The notes under the pieces were generated by a model that worked only from the letters and a program-made list of their open reading frames with translations, had not been told where the DNA came from and ran no database searches. Positions 25,642 to 35,097 of a stretch of 64,000 nt of DNA are shown one piece after another (positions within the stretch are counted from its first letter, which is position 1; every line of letters starts with the position of its first letter). The translations under genes were made by a program, and so were the position numbers. This stretch comes from Leptothermofonsia sichuanensis E412 (GTDB taxonomy: Bacteria; Cyanobacteriota; Cyanobacteriia; Leptolyngbyales; Leptolyngbyaceae), in the NCBI RefSeq assembly GCF_019891175.1, contig NZ_CP072600.1:4464001-4528000 (forward strand), read 5' to 3'.

Positions 25642-27365
25642 GGCTGTTCGTTGTGTTTTTTCAGGTCAGCGATGAGGGGGTTAAGCATTAGGGCAGTACT
25701 GGCATCGTTGACTGCCCAGAGTGATGCCAGCACTGATTTCGCGTGCATGAGAAAGTAGTGGCTCAGTCCAGGAATTTCCATGCCGTCACTGGCGCGATCG
25801 CCGACGGCGGTTTCACAGGCGGAAAGTGTAACAAGGTGAATGTTACCCAATCCATAGTCACTTAAAGTTTCAATGAGTTGAGTGGTTATATTTTCACCCC
25901 GACCGGGGACCAGAAAAGACTCTTCAGGATGACCAGGGATAAATTTACCGTGGGTTGCGAGGTGAAGAACCCGATGATCTTTCAGGTGGTGTTTCAGGTT
26001 GGCATAGTCGAAGGCTTGATTCAGGAACTTGGCTCCAGGGTAAACACCGCGATTATTTTTGGATTGGTTGGTTTGAACGATCGCATCAAGTTCGGCAGGT
26101 ACATTTGCCAGTGCTGGCAGATCAGGAAAGACTGATGCTCCCATGGCTAAAATGAAGGGCTGATTGGGACCCGGTTGAGGGAATTTTTCGGTAACGTTGG
26201 TGGTGCTACCAGCCGTGATCGTGCTGATGCTATAGCGTTGTACCAGGTATTGTTTGCCGTCATAAAGTGCTGCCAGGGGAATGTAGCGAGTAATGCTATC
26301 TGGAGCAAACACGATATGTTTGAATGCCTGGGAATATTGCTCCGCCTGGTAACAGGCAACCCCAATTCGATTCTGCACATCTGCCACAGCGGCATCATCA
26401 ATTGTTTTTGCCAGCGTCAACGCTTTCTGATACAACTCCAGGGCTTTCGGGATTTGCTTTTGGTTGACATAGAATCCGGCAATTTCCAGCAATGCCGATC
26501 GCTGAAGCCAGAGATTATCGGCTGACTGAGCAATCTCTAATTGCTGCTGGTAAGCTTTCAATGCCTGATCTGGTTGCGACTTCCCTTGCTGAATCAAGGC
26601 TACAACCCCAAGACCATAGTATTCTGCCAGCCTCAATCCAAGACTTCGACTCAGTTGTTGCTGCTGCTGGATAGTTGCTTCTGCCTGTTTACCATCCCCC
26701 AGGGCAGCCTGCGTGAGTGCAACCCAATTCAGGATAAACGCCACCTCATCCTGGTTTTGATCAGCCTGGGCGAGGGTAAGCGCCTGTTGCAGCGATGCCA
26801 GTGCCCCGGCATAATTGGGTTGAAAATACAGGGCAATTCCCAACATCAATCGTGAGCGGGCTTCTACCCGGCGATCGCCCGCCTGCCGAGCCCTATCAAC
26901 GGCTGTTTGGGCGTGGCTTAATGCTTGCGAGTAGTTTCCTTTCAGCCGATGGAGGGCACTGAGTTCTGCTAAAGCTTCCGCTTCTCGCGCACGATTATCT
27001 GATTGTTGAGCCAGTTGCAATATCTGCTGTATCCTTGTCCCGGCGGATGGATATTGACCATTCGCCAGATCCATCTCTGAGAGATACAACCATGCCTCCA
27101 GTTGAGCATCATGATTCTCCTCCCGAGATGCAATGCTCAATACTTGCTGATAAATCGCAATCGCCTGTTTAAACGCTGCCCGCTGGTAGTACTGTTTAGC
27201 CGTTTGCAGCAGGCGATCGCGTTCTTTGGTTTCTGCTTTAATGACTTCAGCCGCCGCAGGAAGCAGGAAATTGGGAGTAATAAAAGTCAGGCTGTTCAGC
27301 AGCAGACATGAGAATGGAACCAGAGCAACCGTTTGAGCGATCGCATTTTTACAATGAGGAAACAT
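25638..27365 (-). CDS. TPR-CHAT protein with internal and C-terminal loss
   Basis: 575 residues. A signal-like N-terminus (VALVPFSCLLLNSLTFITP) leads to about eight TPR units (residues 50-355). The TPR array then joins directly to the middle of a CHAT domain (AFKHIVFAPDSITRYIPLAA). The part that normally links the two, as in the 1738-residue relative, is absent. The catalytic His (LHLATHGKF, about 469) and Cys (VTLSACETAVGD, about 514) are present. The product ends soon after VNDASTALML with KKHNEQP. It lacks about 80 residues, including the HPYYWAPFILIGN end that closes CHAT domains. The 3' end overlaps the LysR stop by four bases. I think this is a deletion derivative that may no longer fold; it is annotated as coding because the frame is intact. 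Confidence 0.7.
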   Translation of the reverse strand: MFPHCKNAIAQTVALVPFSCLLLNSLTFITPNFLLPAAAEVIKAETKERDRLLQTAKQYYQRAAFKQAIAIYQQVLSIASREENHDAQLEAWLYLSEMDLANGQYPSAGTRIQQILQLAQQSDNRAREAEALAELSALHRLKGNYSQALSHAQTAVDRARQAGDRRVEARSRLMLGIALYFQPNYAGALASLQQALTLAQADQNQDEVAFILNWVALTQAALGDGKQAEATIQQQQQLSRSLGLRLAEYYGLGVVALIQQGKSQPDQALKAYQQQLEIAQSADNLWLQRSALLEIAGFYVNQKQIPKALELYQKALTLAKTIDDAAVADVQNRIGVACYQAEQYSQAFKHIVFAPDSITRYIPLAALYDGKQYLVQRYSISTITAGSTTNVTEKFPQPGPNQPFILAMGASVFPDLPALANVPAELDAIVQTNQSKNNRGVYPGAKFLNQAFDYANLKHHLKDHRVLHLATHGKFIPGHPEESFLVPGRGENITTQLIETLSDYGLGNIHLVTLSACETAVGDRASDGMEIPGLSHYFLMHAKSVLASLWAVNDASTALMLNPLIADLKKHNEQP

Positions 27366-27440
27366 AGCGGAATCCTGTATAAAGCAGAATACCTACCGCT
27401 AATCTATCACTCTGGTCTGTGGGAAGTTATGCAACTAGAA

Positions 27441-27540
27441 GCCGGTACAGAAATCGGATTTCTCCTATCGGATACCCAGGTTTCGTTAAATTTCTCACCA
27501 GAAATCCAATTTCCTGGAATTCTGAACCGATGCTCTGGTG
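27441..27540. repeat. Interspersed repeat R4, copy 2
   Basis: GCCGGTACAGAAATCGGATT at one end and TTCCTGGAATTCTGAACCGA at the other, an inverted relative of 13012-13112. It lies in the presumed promoter region of the CHAT gene. Confidence 0.75.
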
Positions 27541-27570
27541 AAGGTTGGCAGGAATAACCGTACAGTACCT

Positions 27571-27605
27571 TGATGCTCAACTTTAGACTGATGCTCAACT
27601 TTAGA
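27571..27605 (+). repeat. 17-base direct repeat
   Basis: TGATGCTCAACTTTAGA occurs twice with one base between, in a 390-base interval (27366-27759) between the divergent CHAT and coaX genes that otherwise holds only repeat R4 and no visible gene. Confidence 0.8.
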
Positions 27606-27759
27606 ATTGATCGGGATTTCGCTTTCATCCTTCTGCCTGCTGCGCACGGGCATCGCCCTACATCCTTTTGCGCTCTCGCACTGGTGGACTGCCAGGAATC
27701 ATTGCGCTCTGGCAGAGCCTGACTAAACCCACCCCTACCTTACCCCCCTGGTTGAATTC

Positions 27760-28587
27760 ATGCTGCTTAGTAGCGATTCTGGCAATCTGCCCAACCTCTT
27801 TCCAGCAACCACCTCCTGGCTGGCGCTCATGATCGGCAATTCCCGGCTACACTGGGCAGTCTTTGCCGGTGATCAACTTCTGGCTACTTGGGACACCCCC
27901 CATCTGTCTTCATTCGCTGAAGGCATTGGAAGTATTGCCAGCCGGGTTGATATTTCTTTTGCCACTCCTGAACTCTGGATTGCCTCTGTTGTGCCATCCC
28001 AAACCTGCCTCTGGCAGGATTATGGTCCGGTTCACTTCATCTCATTAGAGCAGGTGCCTCTGCGGGATGTGTATCCAACCCTGGGCATCGATCGCGCCCT
28101 GGCCCTGTGGGGGGCGATTTCTACAACCCGTAGCCCCGTATTGGTGATTGATGCGGGCACAGCCCTCACCTTTACGGGTGCCAATCGCCACCATCAACTG
28201 ATTGGTGGCGCAATCCTGCCTGGTCTGCGCCTGCAATTTCAGGCTTTAAGGCACGGAACGGCCACTTTACCTGAACTCACCATCCCTCAGACTCCAATTC
28301 TCCCTGATCGCTGGGCACGCAACACCGAAAGTGCGATCGCCAGTGGCATTATCCATACCCTCCTGGCAGGTATCCAATGCTTCATCGAAGACTGGTGGCA
28401 GCAATTTCCAGACAGTGAGATTCTGTTGACCGGCGGAGACAGCGCCTTCCTGTACCAGTGCCTGATAGCACACTGGCATCATGGCTCCCCCAGAGAGTCC
28501 ACCAACCAACGTGCCAGAATCCGAACCCATCCCAACATTATTTTTGCTGGAATCCATGCCATCAGAAATCGGGAGGGGGCTGAATAG
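27760..28587 (+). CDS. coaX: Type III pantothenate kinase
   Basis: 275 residues. Motifs of the CoaX (Baf-type, ASKHA fold) family are present: the phosphate-binding start LALMIGNSRLHWAVF at about residue 21, the base/pantothenate region LGIDRALALWGA at about 108, and the second phosphate motif VLVIDAGTALTFTG at about 126. IGGAILPGLRLQFQALRHGT follows at about 147, and ILLTGGDSAFLYQ near residue 220. It phosphorylates pantothenate, the first step of coenzyme A synthesis, in the cytoplasm, and needs a monovalent cation. Cyanobacteria commonly use this form. The ATG at 27760 fits the expected N-terminus though no strong ribosome site is seen. Confidence 0.93.
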   Translation: MLLSSDSGNLPNLFPATTSWLALMIGNSRLHWAVFAGDQLLATWDTPHLSSFAEGIGSIASRVDISFATPELWIASVVPSQTCLWQDYGPVHFISLEQVPLRDVYPTLGIDRALALWGAISTTRSPVLVIDAGTALTFTGANRHHQLIGGAILPGLRLQFQALRHGTATLPELTIPQTPILPDRWARNTESAIASGIIHTLLAGIQCFIEDWWQQFPDSEILLTGGDSAFLYQCLIAHWHHGSPRESTNQRARIRTHPNIIFAGIHAIRNREGAE

Positions 28588-28727
28588 CCGGATGTATCCC
28601 TGTTTCCAGGTTTCTGTCCCCCTGCTTCACAACCGTTTACCAAAATTTTTTAATTTTAATTTAAGATTTCTGGCGATCGCTGGTCACCTGGAGTGATCAA
28701 CTCTAAGGTGGAAATGAGACTGGCGGT

Positions 28728-29069
28728 GTGAACTACGATACCGCTGGTATGGCTCAAACAGCCTACTATCAGTACATGACGACACTACCTGCCTTTATTC
28801 GTTCCCTTCTGTTGACCAGCACCCTGAGTTTTGCGACACCGATTGTGCTGGTTGGCATCGTGCTGGTCAGTCTGTATGGGGTCGGTCAAATTCCCCTCTT
28901 CGACGGATTTAGCCAGACCGGGGTAGAGCATATTGTCCGGTTTCTGGCTGTTTTCGGGAATGGGGATGCCGTTGAAGGGGCATTGACGATTGGGTTGACC
29001 TGCGGCCTGGTCGGTGCCCTGTTCGATACCTATGCTTTTTATCGTCATCACTACTTGAAGGGGGGCTGA
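28728..29069 (+). CDS. Small two-helix membrane protein, unknown
   Basis: Up to 113 residues from a GTG at 28728; an ATG at 28749 (MAQTAYYQYM) is an alternative start. GGTGGAAATGAGA lies upstream of the GTG. Two hydrophobic helices are seen (LSFATPIVLVGIVLVSLYGV and GALTIGLTCGLVGALFDTYA) around a loop (IPLFDGFSQTGVEHIVRFLA). The sequence looks conserved and cyanobacterial in style, but I cannot name the family or a function. Confidence 0.65.
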   Translation: MNYDTAGMAQTAYYQYMTTLPAFIRSLLLTSTLSFATPIVLVGIVLVSLYGVGQIPLFDGFSQTGVEHIVRFLAVFGNGDAVEGALTIGLTCGLVGALFDTYAFYRHHYLKGG

Positions 29070-29272
29070 ACTCCAGCCTTTTGCAGGCTGTCACTTTCCC
29101 GTCACATTTGCACTTCACGGTAAAGGATAGGGAGTTAACCATGACTCCTGGGACAGCATGGAGGTTTATTCCCCATCAATACCTGCGCTTATTCTGAGCA
29201 GATATGAGGTGCACTGGTTGCATTTCCATCCTCCATGGCTGTTTTGCCAAGCAAGTGATTCAGGAATATCTC

Positions 29273-29881
29273 ATGAATAACCAAAAAGAAATGGCTTCAA
29301 TTAAGACGTTTGCAGCGCTGGCAGCCGGTTTGCTGATTGTTCCCGTCATTGCGGCCTGTGGACCTGACACAGCCCAGACACCAACCGACACCCCCGCCGC
29401 TCAGACCGACGATCCTGCCGTGACTGGATCGCCCGCCCCCACAGCCCAGCAAGGAATGGGCACCGTGGTTGATGTGGCTGCCTCCGAGCAGTCCCTTTCT
29501 ACCCTGACAACGGTAATTCAGGAAGCAGGTTTGACCGAAACGCTTCAGCAGGACGGACCTTACACGGTCTTTGCGCCCACGGATCAGGCATTTGCTGAAA
29601 TTCCTGAAGAAACTCGTGAACGTCTATTGCGGCCCGAAAACCGGGAAACTCTGCGACAAATTCTGTCTTACCATGTGGTGCCAGGTCAACTGGCTGCCAA
29701 TCAACTGGAATCAGGGCAGATTGCCACAGCGGCTGGTGAACCTGTTAATGTCCAGGTTGATCAGGCTGCCAATCAGGTGCGGGTGAATGATGCAACTGTG
29801 ACACAGCCAAACTTGCAAGCCAGCAATGGGGTGATTCACATTGTTGATCGGGTCATCCTACCACCCGGTGTCAACCTGTAG
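29273..29881 (+). CDS. Fasciclin (FAS1) domain lipoprotein
   Basis: 202 residues from the ATG at 29273 (AGGAA eight bases upstream); a longer in-frame start at 29204 would put extra residues before the signal peptide. The signal peptide ends in a lipobox PVIAAC (Cys29), so the protein is lipid-anchored. A Thr/Pro/Asp-rich linker (about 30-60) leads to one FAS1 domain (about 65-202) with the H1 motif [17 protein letters not shown] and the closing [17 protein letters not shown]1 domains mediate adhesion or binding outside the cell. The invertase pseudogene starts seven bases after the stop. Confidence 0.9.
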   Translation: MNNQKEMASIKTFAALAAGLLIVPVIAACGPDTAQTPTDTPAAQTDDPAVTGSPAPTAQQGMGTVVDVAASEQSLSTLTTVIQEAGLTETLQQDGPYTVFAPTDQAFAEIPEETRERLLRPENRETLRQILSYHVVPGQLAANQLESGQIATAAGEPVNVQVDQAANQVRVNDATVTQPNLQASNGVIHIVDRVILPPGVNL

Positions 29882-29887
29882 TCAGTT

Positions 29888-30542
29888 ATGGTTCTATCTC
29901 AATCCCGATCGCCTGCCCTGGAATCTGCCTGGGAAATCCTGGAACGTTCCATCATTTACTACGAAGGTTTACTACGAAGGAAAACCTGTCGGCACTGTTG
30001 CAGCTCAGGATCCCAATGTGGAAGCCCTCAACTATGACCAGTGCTTTGTGCGGGATTTCGTCTCCTCGGCACTGGTATTTCTGATACAGAGCAGGACAGA
30101 CATCGTCCACAATTTTTTGATTGTCACCCTGAAGTTGCAGAGCCATGAAAAGCAGATGGACTGCTTTCAACCGGGACCCGGATTGATGCCTGCCAGCTTT
30201 AAAGTCATTCACGAAGATGGGCAGGATCGGCTGGTTGGTGACTTTGGCGAACACGCGATCGCCCGTGTCCCTCCAGTAGATTCCTGCCTCTGGTGGGTGT
30301 TGCTGTTGCGGGCATACTGCAAGGCGATCGGAGATTTTTCCCTGGCCCATCAACCTGACTTTCAGGAGGGCATCCGGCTGATTCTGGATATGTGCCTGGT
30401 CCATCGATTCGCCATGTATCCCACCATGCTGGTTCCCGATGGCTGCTGTATGATTGACCGCCGTATGGGTGTCTATGGACATCCCCTGGAAATCCAGGTA
30501 TTATTCTACGCCGTTCTGAAAGCATCCCAGGAATTACTCTTA
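29888..30542 (+). pseudogene. Neutral/alkaline invertase (GH100), frameshifted and truncated
   Basis: The true start is the ATG at 29888: codons there read [17 protein letters not shown], the typical N-terminus. A 13-base tandem duplication (29955-29980) then throws the frame off. In the next frame the enzyme continues [68 protein letters not shown] and [19 protein letters not shown]. The frame is open up to [20 protein letters not shown]. Removing one copy of the duplication restores the frame. The element at 30545 cuts the gene at roughly half its usual length, and I do not find the missing part on the far side. The intact enzyme splits sucrose in the cytoplasm; here it must be dead. Confidence 0.88.
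29955..29980 (+). repeat. 13-base tandem duplication in the invertase gene
   Basis: TTTACTACGAAGG twice in direct succession. One copy removed gives [15 protein letters not shown] in one frame. Confidence 0.92.
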
Positions 30543-30656
30543 TACCGATTTAAATTGGATATAGGGCAAATAGAGTAGACTGAGAGGGTAGTTTAGATTC
30601 CCTCTGCAATGGCTGGAGTCACCTCGGTTAAAGTCAAAGAAAGTCTCGATGAGCTA

Positions 30657-31871
30657 GTAGCTTGTCAAGAAAGAATTGAGGGATAGAGTCGCTTAAGTTT
30701 GATGCGAGCATCTTCAGTCGTAAATTGCCAATCAATGGTGCGAGATTGATCATTTCTGCGTTCTTCCCAAGCAGCAATTTCCCGTTTCAACGTATCTTGA
30801 TCTGGGATGCGACGATCCAAGCACTGACGGGCTAAAACACTGAGTTCAATTTCTGCCATGTTAAGCCAACTGCCATGTTTTGGTGTGTAATGAATCTCTA
30901 ATTTGTCTAGAATCCGCTTGGCTTCTTGAGGTGCAAACGTCTCATACAAGGCAGATGGGTCATGAATATTGAGTTGGTCATGCACGATGGTAATCCATTC
31001 GGCATCGGGGTAACGCACATCCACCAGATATTTCATTTGTTTGGCATAGTCTTGTTTGGTGCGCCGTTCAGTGACTTCTACATGCCGCCATCCAGCTAAG
31101 GGTTCAGAAATCATGAAGAGATTACAGACCCCATTGCGTTCATATTCATAGTCATAGCGCTTCGGTTGACCGGGTTGGGGGGTAGGGGAACTTGCGTTTC
31201 GAGGACTAATTGTTTGCTGGTTTCATCGAAACAAACGACCGGGTAGCGCGGGTCATAAGGGCGTGTATAAACGCTCAAAACATCTTCCATGTAGTAAACA
31301 AACTCGCCATTGGACTTCGGCGGAATTACCCAGCATTCCTGCAACCAGGGTTTGAGTTCGTTTTTTTCAGCGTTTGCCGCACGGTTTCATGCGAAATGCT
31401 CTCTACATATCCCAACTTAACCAGTTGGTCTGCTAACAGGCGAACGCTCCATTTCCCTTGTCCTTCAGGAGTCTCGGCACACGCCAGCGCAATCAAATGC
31501 GCTTCTTGTTCGCCATCGAGTAAGCGGGGCTTGGTTCGACTTGGAGTTTGACGCCCTAAGGCAGCCTCTAAACTCTGTGCAACAAAGCGTTGCCGGACTC
31601 GTTCAATCGTAGATACGCTAATATCGAGTGCATCACTGATATCTTGATCCCGCCAACCGCCGCCTTCCTGGTTGATGTCAGCTTTCAGCAAAATTCGAGC
31701 ATGATTGAGTTTATAAACGGATGTTTTTCCGGTTGTTGTCAGACTTTCTAAAGTCTCCCGCTCTTCACAGCTAAGGGCTACGATGTATCTCTTTTGGGGC
31801 ATGGTTGGTAAGAGGTATCTGCCTCTCCATTCTCCCCTAATCTATCCATCAAAACAAAGTTGACAGACTAC
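30657..31871 (-). mobile_element. IS630-type element C inside element B
   Basis: A 1215-base element with ends GTAGCTTGTCAAG and (reversed) GTAGTCTGTCAAC. It is flanked by TA at 30655-30656 and 31872-31873, at the codon for Leu16 of the element B transposase. Confidence 0.85.
30665..31802 (-). pseudogene. Element C transposase, frameshifted
   Basis: The HTH part (31326-31802) ends at a run of seven A near 31362. A -1 slip there continues NELKPWLQECWVIPPKSNGE in the next frame, the usual IS630 arrangement. A second break at about 31175 is not explained by slippage: PNPVNRSAMTMNM should read PNPGQPKRYDYEYERNG, so one base is missing. The rest then continues with MISEPLAGWRHVEVTERRTK. Catalytic residues seen are VVCFDETSKQ, IVHDQLNIHDP and the Glu of WLNMAEIELS. 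Because of the second frameshift this copy should not make active transposase. Confidence 0.8.
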
Positions 31872-32960
31872 TAGTCCAACAATTGCAACAAGTGGAAACA
31901 CCAAAGGACAAGGAACGCCTGCAAGTGCTGTACTGGCTCAAACAGGAAAAGCCACCCAGCATTGGTGCGATTGCCAAGGCGATCGGGAAACATCGCAATA
32001 CAGTAGGGAGATGGTTATTGCAGTATCGGGAAGGTGGGGTGAGTGCCATGCTGGAACGTAAAGTGTCGTCTGGCGGTGTCCGCAAGATTCCACAATGGGC
32101 GGAAGAGGCACTGGCTAAGCGATTAAAGAACTCGGAACATGGATTTGCCAGTTATGGAGCTGTGCAACAGTGGTTAGCGGAGGAGTTGGGTGTCGAAGCG
32201 GAGTATCATGCGGTATACCAAATGACGCGCTATCGCCTCCAAGCGAAGCTGAAAGTGGCTCGTCCGCAAAATATCAAGCAGGATTGTGAACGGCGCGAAT
32301 CATTTAAAAAAACCTTGCAGATGACCTGGAGTTGTTGAGCCAGTATGCTCGGCAAGTCATCCAGGAGGAGCGTCCTATCCGTTATTTTGCTCAGGATGAA
32401 AGTCGCTTTGGACTCAAAACCCTGATTGGGCGCTTGATTACTGCTTGTGGTATCAAACCGATTGGGCAATGGCTATGGTTGTTCAAAGCGTTTTGGCTCT
32501 ATGGGGCCGTCGAACCAGCAACCGGAGAGTCGTTTTTCTTGCAATTCTCCCATGTGGATACTGCTTGCTATCAAGCGTTCCTCGAGGAGTTCTCCAAAGC
32601 CTACCCCGATAGTCTCAACATTCTACAAGTGGATAACGGGCGTTTTCACAGCAGTAAAGATTTAGTGGTGCCAGAGAATGTGATTTTATTGTTTCAACCT
32701 GCTTACTGCCCAGAGTTAAATCCGATTGAAAGGTTGTGGGAATACCTCAAGGCAGATTTGAAGTGGGCTTCGTTCAAAACGCTAGAGCAACTCCAAGCGA
32801 AGGTCGATCAACTCCTGGCTCAATTGACTCCAGAAGTTATTGCTTCGATCACAGGATATTCCTTCATCCTGAATGCCCTATCTGCCCTGAACCCCATTTA
32901 AATTGGTATTAGAACTGAGATCTGAAGGTGAATGGGGTGTATCCCACTTACGCAAATACG

Positions 32961-33053
32961 CCCTCATCCCCCAGCCCCTTCTCCCAAACTGGGAGAAGGG
33001 GAGCCGGATTGGAAGTCCCTCTCCCTTTTTGGGAGAGGGATTTAGGGTGAGGG
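32961..33053. repeat. Palindromic repeat R3, copy 2
   Basis: CCCTCATCCCCCAGCCCC to GATTTAGGGTGAGGG, with internal hairpins CTTCTCCCAAACTGGGAGAAG and CCCTCTCCC-TTTTT-GGGAGAGGG. It is almost identical to 931-1024. Confidence 0.88.
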
Positions 33054-33085
33054 CTGCACAAGTGGGATGCACCCATGTGGATAGG

Positions 33086-34201
33086 CTAATAGCTTAAAGT
33101 TTCCATAGGCAAGCAAAAGGCGAAGATAGCCCCCTGGGGCGATCGCTGTTCTGCCCATATTCTACCGCCGTGGGCTTCAATAATCTGACGGCTGAGGTAA
33201 AGGCCCAGCCCTGTGCCTTTGGCCTGGCGATCGCTGTTTCCTTGGTAAAAGCGCTCAAATAGATGCGGCAAGTCTTGATCAGGAATGCCCTGGCCTTCGT
33301 CTAGAATTTTCACCTGGTAATCATTGTTTTTAGCGGTGATATAAATTTCCACCTTACGACCCCGCAGGGAATGATTAATAGCATTGGTCATCAAATTATT
33401 GAAAACTCGTTGGAGTTGAAAAGTATCCGCATTGACCCAATAAGCCTGGCGAAAATCAGAGTCTCCTTGACGGAAGCATAAATGGATTTGTCTTGCTGTT
33501 GCCAGGGGGGTCAGTTGCAGGATCACGTCTTCTGCGAGGCTGGTCAGGTTCACAGGATTCCGGTGGAGATGTAGCCCCTCTATATCATTGCGGTAAACAT
33601 CCATTAGCGTTTCAACCAGTTGCAAGGTCATCTGGTGGCTACGGATCATAATGGCGATCGCCCTTTGTTGGGCATGGGTGATCGTGCCAAATTGGCCACC
33701 TTGAAAGGCATTAAGGGTTTCAATGGCCCCCAAAAGGGGAGTTTTCAGATCATGGGTCAGGGTTGAGACAAAGTCTTCACGCACCTTTGCCAATTGAGTT
33801 TGGCTGGCCAGTTGTACTTGCTGTCGCAGCATGGCTGATTCGTATTGCTGAATGCGATCGCTCAACCAGGCTGTCACCACCAATGCCAGCACAGTAATCG
33901 CGCGATTCGCCAGGGTAATTGGCGTAATCGGCTCAATTCCCGGCACCCATAAGTTCAGTAAGGTTAAGCCCACCGCAATACCCGTCACCCAGAGGGTTGC
34001 CCGGTGTCCCAGGCGTACACTTGCCAGCAACACCGCCCCAATGTAGAGATAGCCAAATACGTAGGGGGGTGGGGTGCTGTATTCCAAACCAATCACCACC
34101 AGGAAGAGAAGTGTCAGAAACCAGTGAGTGCGAGTCCAGGGATGCATAGTTAAATCCGATGATGACTGAAATTTAAATTGTTTCAAAATATCAAAATCCA
34201 A
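33086..34201 (-). CDS. Sensor histidine kinase next to the kdp remnant
   Basis: 371 residues. Four or so hydrophobic helices occupy residues 25-115 (HWFLTLLFLVVIGLE, YLYIGAVLLASV, ATLWVTGIAVGLTLLNLWV, ITVLALVVTAWL). These are followed by a HisKA domain with phospho-accepting His150 in STLTHDLKTPL. A HATPase domain comes next: N box FNNLMTNAINH, G1 DEGQGIPDQDLP, F box LFERFYQG and G2 GTGLGLYLSRQI. No PAS, HAMP or receiver domain is seen. It is divergent from kdpA. In cyanobacteria a separate kinase of this size next to kdp is thought to supply the kinase function that the short KdpD lacks; that role here is inferred. No response regulator gene is adjacent. Confidence 0.88.
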   Translation of the reverse strand: MDFDILKQFKFQSSSDLTMHPWTRTHWFLTLLFLVVIGLEYSTPPPYVFGYLYIGAVLLASVRLGHRATLWVTGIAVGLTLLNLWVPGIEPITPITLANRAITVLALVVTAWLSDRIQQYESAMLRQQVQLASQTQLAKVREDFVSTLTHDLKTPLLGAIETLNAFQGGQFGTITHAQQRAIAIMIRSHQMTLQLVETLMDVYRNDIEGLHLHRNPVNLTSLAEDVILQLTPLATARQIHLCFRQGDSDFRQAYWVNADTFQLQRVFNNLMTNAINHSLRGRKVEIYITAKNNDYQVKILDEGQGIPDQDLPHLFERFYQGNSDRQAKGTGLGLYLSRQIIEAHGGRIWAEQRSPQGAIFAFCLPMETLSY

Positions 34202-34506
34202 GTTTTTAAGCCCATGCTAAGACAAAAAGAATGATTTTTTCCTTATTCATCAAGGCATATATCAAATGATATAGCTGACATGGAATCGCCCTAAACACAA
34301 CTAAACAACTTATTTAGATAGCAACCTATAAATCAGGTCTAAACAAATCTCTATACCTTGTGAAAAGTGAGAAATTACGACAGGCTGATGGTATGGAAAA
34401 ATTAGAGTTTTGATTTAATGACTCCTTGGATGATAAAGCCAAAGCTGTTGTTGATTTTAATCGGCATCAACAGTGACTATGACTATATTTGAGGTAACAG
34501 GGTTGT
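34202..34506. promoter_or_regulatory. Divergent kdp / histidine kinase intergenic region
   Basis: A 305-base A/T-rich region between divergent genes must hold both promoters; I cannot place -10/-35 boxes with confidence. It contains a 24-codon ORF at 34418-34492 (MTPWMIKPKLLLILIGINS then DYDYI) just before kdpA. That is where the small kdpF subunit would lie, but the resemblance is limited to being short and partly hydrophobic. Confidence 0.35.
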
Positions 34507-35097
34507 ATGTTGCAAGGTTTTGTACAAATTGCCTTAATTCTGGTCATTCTGGTGGCAATTGCTCCCCTGATCGGGCGCTATATGGCGCGGGTTTTTATGG
34601 ATCAGACTACCGGGCTTGACGCGATCGCACGTCCCATTGAGCGTCTGATTTTTGCAGGATCGGGTATTTCTGGAAATCGGTCTATGACAGGTACCCAATA
34701 CATCAGCGCCGTGCTGATTAGCAATCTGGTGATGGGGATACTGGCATTTCTGATCTTTATGGCTCAGGGAAGTTTGCCTCTCAATCCCACCGGGTTATCT
34801 GCCCCTTCCTGGGACCTGGCGTTGCATACCGCCATTTCCTTTGTGACGAATACGGATCAGCAGCACTATTCTGGGGAAACCACCTACACCTATTTCAGTC
34901 AGGCGGGGGCATTGGGGTTTCTGATGTTCACCTCGGCGGCAACGGGGATTGCAGTAGCGATCGCCTTTGTTCGTGGCTTGACGGGGCAGGCGATCGGTAA
35001 TTTCTATCGAGATTTAGTGTTGTCTATCACGCGGATTCTCCTGCCAATTTCGCTCGTGGGCGCGATCGCCCTGCTGATATACTTTGCCGGGGTATAG
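34507..35097 (+). pseudogene. kdpA: Potassium-transporting ATPase subunit A, 5' part
   Basis: The first 194 residues of KdpA are clear: [16 protein letters not shown], the [20 protein letters not shown] stretch, the first pore loop [20 protein letters not shown], and several membrane helices. Normal KdpA is about 560 residues. The frame runs into IS630 copy 3 and stops two codons inside it. The remaining two thirds of kdpA, all of kdpB and the first half of kdpC are missing. No functional Kdp pump can be made from this locus. The intact protein is the K+-translocating membrane subunit. Confidence 0.93.

Larger units (their letters stand above)
30609..32901 (+). pseudogene. Element B transposase, split by element C
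   Basis: The N-terminus MAGVTSVKVKESLDEL is encoded from 30609 to the insertion of element C. Removing element C and one TA restores DELVQQLQQVETPKDKE in one frame. The HTH (KPPSIGAIAKAIGKHRNTVG) and a run of seven A (about 32306-32312) follow. At that run the first frame ends TLQMTWSC, and a -1 slip continues NLADDLELLSQYARQVIQEE in the catalytic frame. The DDE residues are in FAQDESRFG, LQVDNGRFH and NPIERLWEY. Apart from the insertion of element C, the gene looks intact. Confidence 0.82.
30545..32906 (+). mobile_element. IS630-type element B, itself split by element C
   Basis: Inverted ends CCGATTTAAATTGG and (right end reversed) CCAATTTAAATGGG, flanked by TA at 30543-30544 and 32907-32908. 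Without element C it would be about 1145 bases. It interrupts the invertase pseudogene. Confidence 0.82.

Noticed and set aside
34418-34492. 24-codon ORF as kdpF
   Set aside because: It lies in the right place but lacks the long hydrophobic helix of KdpF; noted only in the intergenic entry.
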